Source of the DNA: Flavobacteriales bacterium
GTDB lineage: Bacteria; Bacteroidota; Bacteroidia; Flavobacteriales; Parvicellaceae
Assembly (NCBI GenBank): GCA_014239715.1
Contig: JAAZYJ010000353.1
Span: 1-7,609 of the forward strand
DNA length: 7,609 nucleotides
Direction of reading: 5' to 3'
Of the stretch, positions 1 to 4,837 are shown one piece after another. The position numbers were made by a program, and so were the translations under genes. Every line of letters starts with the position of its first letter. Within the stretch, counting starts at the first letter, position 1. The notes under the pieces are model-generated. The model did not search any database and was not told the origin of the DNA. It was given only the letters and a program-made list of their open reading frames with translations.

Positions 1-1811
1 AGTGCAACGCCTTTCTTTTTCAGCTCATCAATTTGTTGAAGCAAAAGATCCTTCTCTTTTTTTGCTTTGGAATAACGCCTTCTGAAATACCAGATAACAA
101 TAAAGATGCTGAGTAATCCGATTGTAGTGTAAGCCAACCGCTCCACGATGATCTGCTTTCTTGATTTTTCTATCGTTTTATGACTTTTTGCCATTTCTTC
201 CGATAGCTTTTGTCTTTCTTCTTCAATTACCCTGATTGAATAGGCTTGAATAGCAACATCATGATCGAAACCGTAATGACCCATAACTGTTGTATCTCCA
301 TCCACACCAACTACTGACAATCTGTAAACACTATACCCTTGTCTCGAATTAGGATCTTTGATCATAAATTGCATATTGTTCCCATCCAGGTCACGTTCGC
401 CGATTGATCCTACTGGAATAAAATCATTCGCCTTCCCGGCTTTATCTACTAAAAAAGCAGTAATGTCTGACATTGCTGATACTTTCCAGTTAAGGTATAG
501 AGCGCTGTCGATGATCTCATCCTTGAACCACAGCAAAATAGGCTCAAATACCTGAGCTGCTTGACTTGTAGTGCCAATAGTAAAATGTGCGCCGTGTGCC
601 AATCCTGAAACAGATTTAAAGGTTACTTCTCCAAGCTGATTGCTATTCGCGGCCTCTATAGGTGTATCATTAGCAAACGAACCATCATTGTCAGCATCTA
701 TGAGAAGAACTATCCCTTCAAGATCCGGAGTAAATATTTCAGTCAGATCAAATGTCAAATCGACAGCCCCCACATCTGCCTCTTCACCTGCAAGATTGGT
801 TTCAGAAACGCGCCATACACTGTGCAAACAACTGGAAATTTGGTCCGGAAGTCCAGACTTTATGATTTCAGATTCCCCAGCTTCACAACTGGCCCACAAA
901 AGGTATTCATCATTATCCAGGTCAGACGGCGAGCCAATGCTGACTATTCCCGGTCCTTTTGAAACAACATGCTCTGAACCGTCCTCAGCCTTACCTAAAC
1001 CAACCAGATCATGAACAAAGCCATCTGCTTCGTATGGATAAAGATCTTCTTCCGCATTTAATAAATACTTGGTTGACAGATAGTTTTCTATCAATCGCCT
1101 CTCAACAACCGAATTTCGTTTGTTGTACATGATTATTTCAGCGACCTCTCCATCCAGGTGACTTCCGGTCCACCCTATCCACATGGTGGATGAGTTTTTA
1201 GTAATTGCTTCAGTAATGGGTTTATAGCCCATCAATTCACCTCGGTTGTAGAATTCCAGACTACCCATTCCATGATGCAAACTTGCCAGCTGCCATTCAT
1301 CGTATTCAAAAGAAGCCTTAACCCCATTTGTGTTAAAATCCGTGGTAAAACCGATTAGTTGAGCTGAGTCAGCATTCCTTCCAATTCCATATCCATTTTC
1401 CCATTTCGAGCCACTCTCTTTTAAGACAAACCCCGCCCATTCTTCACTTTCCGCGCTTATTTTACCAACAACATACAATGAGATCTCATCCGGTGACATT
1501 AGTGGAGTATTGTTGACGATCAGGTGGTCGCCCCACATCCTGTTGAAATTGAGTACTCCTTTTTTCGAAGATGAATCTTTGGAATAAGTCGGCCCCAAAC
1601 CGGATTCAGGCCTAGCGTGATTAGAATACCCGGATTGATCCAACCACAAACCAACGTGAATACCACTGGCTTGCTTAGTATAATCAGCATTTAGCCAAAG
1701 CAGAAGCGAAGAGGTGCCGTCTGTTTCACCGACTCCCCCAGGACCTTCTTGAGATACACCATAGATTGCAATAAAAACCAGAAGCAATTGGATGGTCAAT
1801 TTCTTCATCAT
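1..1811 (-). CDS. Secreted LamG-like jellyroll / FnIII-like protein with a single TM helix and cytoplasmic coiled coil (partial, C-terminus beyond the left edge)
   Basis: Read on the minus strand, an uninterrupted frame of 603 codons runs off the window. The start is the first of two adjacent ATGs (1811, 1808), followed by a signal peptide (about residues 1-21, MMKK then a hydrophobic core) and a mature start containing GPGGVG. Residues about 36-240 resemble a LamG/concanavalin-like jellyroll (LLLWLNADY, then WLDQSG.SNHA). About 245-425 resembles the DUF8202-type module that often follows it in Bacteroidota (VGLGKAEDGS, GSPSDLDNDEYLLW, SVWRVSE). About 430-520 resembles the FnIII-like domain usually found just before type IX secretion sorting domains (LYLNWKVSA, GYSVYRLSVV). 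Instead of a sorting domain there is a charged coiled coil (about 524-558), a TM helix (about 559-576, GLLSIFIVIWYF then RRR) and a second Lys/Glu-rich coiled coil. This suggests an extracytoplasmic sensor coupled to a cytoplasmic output such as a DNA-binding domain, which is not visible. Domain names are from memory of family patterns; the signalling role is inferred. Confidence 0.85.
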   Translation of the reverse strand, partial: MMKKLTIQLLLVFIAIYGVSQEGPGGVGETDGTSSLLLWLNADYTKQASGIHVGLWLDQSGYSNHARPESGLGPTYSKDSSSKKGVLNFNRMWGDHLIVNNTPLMSPDEISLYVVGKISAESEEWAGFVLKESGSKWENGYGIGRNADSAQLIGFTTDFNTNGVKASFEYDEWQLASLHHGMGSLEFYNRGELMGYKPITEAITKNSSTMWIGWTGSHLDGEVAEIIMYNKRNSVVERRLIENYLSTKYLLNAEEDLYPYEADGFVHDLVGLGKAEDGSEHVVSKGPGIVSIGSPSDLDNDEYLLWASCEAGESEIIKSGLPDQISSCLHSVWRVSETNLAGEEADVGAVDLTFDLTEIFTPDLEGIVLLIDADNDGSFANDTPIEAANSNQLGEVTFKSVSGLAHGAHFTIGTTSQAAQVFEPILLWFKDEIIDSALYLNWKVSAMSDITAFLVDKAGKANDFIPVGSIGERDLDGNNMQFMIKDPNSRQGYSVYRLSVVGVDGDTTVMGHYGFDHDVAIQAYSIRVIEEERQKLSEEMAKSHKTIEKSRKQIIVERLAYTTIGLLSIFIVIWYFRRRYSKAKKEKDLLLQQIDELKKKGVA

Positions 1812-1847
1812 ACACCTACTAAACTTATAACTATCAACCTTGTTATT

Positions 1848-1879
1848 CGAAATTAAAGAATAATTGTTACCCTAATCAA
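1848..1879 (-). promoter_or_regulatory. Candidate Bacteroidota-type promoter for the jellyroll protein gene
   Basis: On the minus strand, TTG (1879-1877) is followed after 21 bases by TAATTTCG (1855-1848), one mismatch from the Bacteroidota -7 consensus TAnnTTTG. Transcription would start a few bases further on, giving a leader of roughly 30 bases before the ATG at 1811. The region is AT-rich, so a match of this quality can arise by chance. The start codon is preceded by TAGGTGT, a poor Shine-Dalgarno, which is usual in this phylum. Confidence 0.28.
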
Positions 1880-1926
1880 GACTAATATTGTCAAATATGT
1901 AGTTCCTTATCCAGAAAAGTAAAGCC

Positions 1927-1944
1927 ACCCTTCATATTCAGGGT
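1927..1944. promoter_or_regulatory. Short inverted repeat in the divergent intergenic region (possible operator)
   Basis: ACCCT (1927-1931) and AGGGT (1940-1944) are perfect reverse complements separated by eight bases. It is the only GC-richer symmetric element noticed in this AT-rich spacer and lies between the candidate promoters of the two divergent genes, a normal place for an operator. It could equally be a weak hairpin: on the plus strand it is followed by AATTTTT, but no plus-strand gene ends upstream, so a terminator role there makes little sense. Function is unknown. Confidence 0.25.
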
Positions 1945-1996
1945 AATTTTTCATAAATACCGGCATTGATGCGACTATAAGTGATTATTTTACCAT

Positions 1997-2025
1997 TTTG
2001 CATAACAAAGATGAATGTAAATTGT
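1997..2025 (+). promoter_or_regulatory. Candidate Bacteroidota-type promoter for the GH63 / DUF1697 operon
   Basis: TTTG at 1997-2000 is followed after 17 bases by TAAATTG at 2018-2024, which resembles the Bacteroidota -33 (TTTG) and -7 (TAnnTTTG) elements but is one T short in the -7 box. A second weak -7-like string, TATTTTG, lies at 2039-2045. A start just downstream of the first element would give a leader of roughly 65 bases before the ATG at 2096. If the second were used, the GTG at 2054 would sit almost at the transcript end, which also favours the ATG. Chance matches are likely in this AT-rich spacer. Confidence 0.28.
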
Positions 2026-2095
2026 TTTCAATTTTCCCTATTTTGAAGTCATAGTGGTCAAGTTAAGGCGTACAGAAGATCAACCCGAATCCGTA

Positions 2096-4135
2096 ATGAG
2101 GAAAACTGCAGCAACAAAGCTACCTCTTGTCTTCTTTTGGTGCATATTGATCTCGATTAGCTGCAATAACAATGAAAAGGACATTGCCGAAAATAGTATT
2201 TCGACCTACCATGGTTCAGATGCTCTCAATTACATAGGTACCCCCAACGCAGCAACAGATAGAAGCTCATTGGCTTTTTCCGATCTGGGCGCATGGTTCG
2301 CATATGGACTCCCTTCTGAGCCTTCGTGTTACGGAGGATTCTCAGGTCCGTTCTTAATGACTCAAGAAAATGGGGTGTGGATCAGTGAAGCATTAAGCCA
2401 GCTCGAATTAACGGCTGCCAATACCGGTCAACTTATCGATTGGAATAATTTTGATGTTTCACAAAAAAGTTATAGCAGTCATTTAGAACAAATATTTACA
2501 AATGACCAACTAAATATTGTGCAAACGCTGGCATATAGCTCGCCACATTCAGCACTGATCACAACGCAGATCACTAATTTATCTCAAAATACCATTGAGC
2601 TGGTTCCGAGGTGGAAAGGCGCTGTTTTTTTAAGAGGTTTACAGGTCAATCGGCAAGTTGCTGCCGTTGCTGTTACTTCAGCTAAAAGTGAGGCAGCTGG
2701 CATTATTCAGGTGTTTAACGATAAAATTAATTCTGTCAGTACCACAGATACTACCTATTCTATTGAACTGGAAAATTTTGAACTAAAGCAAGGCGAGGAA
2801 AAGCAATTGGTTCTTACACACAGCTTTATTTTGCCCGAATATGATAAAGAAGAGGAACAGCTTCACATTTCAGAGGTTGCAAAAGCACCACAAAAACTAC
2901 TCGAAAGTCGAAAAGCTGAAAAACAAATGCAGCTGGAAAAATTATACAATAAGCTGGACACCACGTGGAGCGATGAGGTTTACAAGAATTTAATTGCTAA
3001 ATCCAGACTGACACTACAAAATAATTGGAGAATCTCTTCCGGTCAACTAAAGTACGGTGGCTTATTTCCAAGTTATCATTACCGCTGGTTTCATGGTTTT
3101 TGGGCCTGGGATAGCTGGAAACATTCGGTGGCTCTGGCGTATTACGATATTCCGCTTGCTGTGGAACAAATTAAGTCAATGTACCACTATCAAACAGAAG
3201 AGGGCTTTATTCCCGATTGTATATTCAGAGATACTGCGGCCGAAAAACACAATTACAGAAATACAAAGCCACCGTTATCAGGATGGTCGGTCTGGAAAGT
3301 CTATGAGCAAAGTCAGGATATTGATTTTCTGCGAGAGCTTTATCCTCAAATAATTAGACAACACAATTGGTGGTACACGTACCGAGATCATGATAAGGAT
3401 GGAATTTGTGAATACGGTTCAACTGACGGGTCTTTGATCGCCGCCAAATGGGAAAGCGGGATGGATAATGCTGTTCGTTTTGACAGCACAACGATATTAA
3501 AAAATACCAAAACCTCATACTCCCTTGATCAGGAAAGTGTTGATCTGAATTCCTATCTCTTTGCTGAGAAAAAAATCTTACACAAAATGGCAAATGCGCT
3601 AGGTAAAAAAGAAGAAGCTGCAGTGTTTTCAGAACAGGCAGAGATGTTGAAAAATAGTATTCAAGATCAGTTTTTTGATCCCGTATCCGGTTGGTTTTAC
3701 GACACGCCTATAGATGGAGAAGGGTTTATTCAAGTAATGGGTTGCGAAGGGTGGATCCCCCTTTGGGCAGAAGCTGCCAGCAAAGAACAAGCAGAAGCCG
3801 TAAAAAACAACATGATGAATCCTGAATATTTCAATACTCCAATGCCTTTTCAGACGTTGAGTGCTGAACACCCGGAGTTTAACCCTGATGGCGGTTATTG
3901 GCGTGGCCCTAACTGGTTAGACCAATCTTATTTTGGCGTAATAGGGTTGCATAATTATGGTTATCATCAAGAGGCCTATGAAGCCAGCCGTAGGTTAATT
4001 CACAATGGAGAAGGTGTAGTGAAGAAGGGCATGTCGATCAGAGAAAATTACCACCCAATTTCCGGAACAGGATTGGAAGCTAAAAATTTTAGCTGGTCCG
4101 CAGCACATTATATTTTATTATTGCTGCATGAATAA
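2096..4135 (+). CDS. GH63 (YgjK-like) alpha-glycosidase, predicted lipoprotein
   Basis: The 679-residue product is an inverting glycoside hydrolase of family 63, close in pattern to E. coli YgjK alpha-glucosidase. The ATG at 2096 is preferred over the in-frame GTG at 2054 because it directly precedes a lipoprotein signal peptide: MRK, a hydrophobic stretch, then SISC with the lipidated Cys near residue 22. Acidic residues after it (NNNEKD) resemble a Bacteroidota surface-export signal. About residues 35-255 form the N-terminal beta-sandwich (DLGAWFAYGLP, YGGFSGPF). About 296-679 form the (alpha/alpha)6 barrel: WFHGFWAWDSWKH, NYRNTKPPLSGWSVW, WESGMDN, YWRGPNWLDQ, ENYHPISG, NFSWSAAHY. Asp457 (in WESGMDN) and Glu650 (in RENYHP) match the catalytic acid and base of the family. 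As remembered, YgjK is about 100 residues longer, partly from an insertion before the WESG motif that is absent here, so specificity may differ. The substrate is unknown; an alpha-glucoside or other small alpha-linked sugar is likely. Confidence 0.93.
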   Translation: MRKTAATKLPLVFFWCILISISCNNNEKDIAENSISTYHGSDALNYIGTPNAATDRSSLAFSDLGAWFAYGLPSEPSCYGGFSGPFLMTQENGVWISEALSQLELTAANTGQLIDWNNFDVSQKSYSSHLEQIFTNDQLNIVQTLAYSSPHSALITTQITNLSQNTIELVPRWKGAVFLRGLQVNRQVAAVAVTSAKSEAAGIIQVFNDKINSVSTTDTTYSIELENFELKQGEEKQLVLTHSFILPEYDKEEEQLHISEVAKAPQKLLESRKAEKQMQLEKLYNKLDTTWSDEVYKNLIAKSRLTLQNNWRISSGQLKYGGLFPSYHYRWFHGFWAWDSWKHSVALAYYDIPLAVEQIKSMYHYQTEEGFIPDCIFRDTAAEKHNYRNTKPPLSGWSVWKVYEQSQDIDFLRELYPQIIRQHNWWYTYRDHDKDGICEYGSTDGSLIAAKWESGMDNAVRFDSTTILKNTKTSYSLDQESVDLNSYLFAEKKILHKMANALGKKEEAAVFSEQAEMLKNSIQDQFFDPVSGWFYDTPIDGEGFIQVMGCEGWIPLWAEAASKEQAEAVKNNMMNPEYFNTPMPFQTLSAEHPEFNPDGGYWRGPNWLDQSYFGVIGLHNYGYHQEAYEASRRLIHNGEGVVKKGMSIRENYHPISGTGLEAKNFSWSAAHYILLLLHE

Positions 4136-4679
4136 GAGAATAGCGATCCTAAGAGGGATTAATGTTGGTGGGAATCGAAAAATAGTAATGTTTGACCTTA
4201 AGAAATTGTTCAATGATCTGGGGCATGAATGTGTTCAGACATATATACAAAGTGGCAATGTAATATTTGAATCGAAGAGCACCGGGTCTGACTCCGAAAT
4301 CGCAGCTCAAATTGAAAGATCCATTACGGAGCAGTATGGGTTTAATGTCCCTGTAATTGTTCTAAAGGCAGACCAGCTTAGAGACGCTATCTCTTCCAAT
4401 CCTTTTTATAAAAAGGACATTTCAGACGTTGACCGACTTCATCTTACTTTTTTAAAAGAGCTTCCAGAAAAAGACAGTATTACCGAAATCAAAAACTACA
4501 ATTTACACCCTGACAATTACCACATTGAAAAAAGAAATGTGTTTGTCTATTGTTACGGGAAAGACAGTGATAGCAAGCTAACCAATAAATTTTTCGAAAA
4601 GAAGTTAGAGGTTACGGCTACAACGAGAAACTGGAAAACGGTTTTAAAACTCTCCGAATTATCTGATTCCGACAAATAA
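4128..4679 (+). CDS. DUF1697 domain-containing protein
   Basis: This 183-residue protein has the full length and signature of the DUF1697 family: RGINVGG at residues 9-15, YIQSGNVIFES at 39-49, a central SNPF near the usual place, and TTRNWKTVLKL near the C-terminus (165-174). There is no signal peptide or membrane segment, so it should be cytoplasmic. The family has solved structures but, as far as I know, no established biochemical function, and none is assigned. The ATG lies inside the end of the glycosidase gene, so the two genes overlap by 8 bases (ATGAATAA) in different frames. This suggests co-transcription and translational coupling. The pairing with GH63 is not a combination I recognise as functional; it may be opportunistic. 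The stop TAA is followed 17 bases later by a probable terminator. Confidence 0.93.
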   Translation: MNKRIAILRGINVGGNRKIVMFDLKKLFNDLGHECVQTYIQSGNVIFESKSTGSDSEIAAQIERSITEQYGFNVPVIVLKADQLRDAISSNPFYKKDISDVDRLHLTFLKELPEKDSITEIKNYNLHPDNYHIEKRNVFVYCYGKDSDSKLTNKFFEKKLEVTATTRNWKTVLKLSELSDSDK

Positions 4680-4696
4680 AAGCCTACAACAATGGC

Positions 4697-4735
4697 TAAA
4701 GCCAATTTCCTAATTATCTTTGGCCTTTATTTTTT
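4697..4735 (+). terminator. Probable intrinsic terminator after the DUF1697 gene
   Basis: TAAAGCCAA (4697-4705) pairs with TTGGCCTTTA (4720-4729) to form a nine-pair stem with one bulged C and a 14-base loop. Six T residues follow immediately (4730-4735). It lies 17 bases after the stop codon and separates the GH63/DUF1697 operon from the PKS. A smaller competing hairpin, TGGC-TAAA-GCCA (4693-4704), overlaps its left arm. Folding energy was not computed. Confidence 0.55.
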
Positions 4736-4837
4736 CGAAGATTCTGCTTACATTGATGTAATTAGGTGTGAATTGGCGAATTAATAGAAGGAAAAAGGAG
4801 AGGAGAATATTTCAAATAATTAAGTACCGTATAATTG
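4736..4837 (+). promoter_or_regulatory. PKS leader region with a purine tract; no clear promoter or RBS
   Basis: The promoter for the PKS must lie here if the preceding terminator works, but I see no convincing paired -33/-7 elements. A 22-base all-purine run occupies 4786-4807 and contains GGAG and GAGG, yet it ends about 30 bases before the ATG at 4838, too far to act as its Shine-Dalgarno. TATAATTG at 4830-4837 resembles a -7 box (one mismatch to TAnnTTTG), but it abuts the ATG and lacks a -33 partner. The in-frame TAA at 4832-4834 fixes the start at or after 4835. Confidence 0.3.

Noticed and set aside
358..1014. Plus-strand open frames of 65 and 124 codons (358-555, 640-1014)
   Set aside because: Both lie opposite the well-supported minus-strand jellyroll gene, have Ser/Pro-rich low-information translations and match no family I recognise; they are antisense shadows.
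1927..1951. The 1927-1944 inverted repeat as an intrinsic terminator
   Set aside because: The stem is only five base pairs, the T run is separated from it by AA, and no plus-strand gene ends before it; on the minus strand it lies upstream of the gene.
3057..3871. Open frames inside the glycosidase gene (3057-3353 plus; 3354-3593 and 3629-3871 minus)
   Set aside because: They overlap the conserved catalytic barrel of GH63 in other frames and show no domain pattern of their own.
4795..4806. GGAGAGGAG as a ribosome binding site for the PKS
   Set aside because: It is about 30 bases from the ATG at 4838, no other start codon sits at a suitable distance in an open frame, and strong Shine-Dalgarno use is unusual in Bacteroidota.
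4830..4837. TATAATTG as a PKS promoter -7 element
   Set aside because: It matches TAnnTTTG with one mismatch but ends at the base before the ATG and has no TTTG/TTG at the right distance upstream, so it would require a leaderless transcript from a half promoter.
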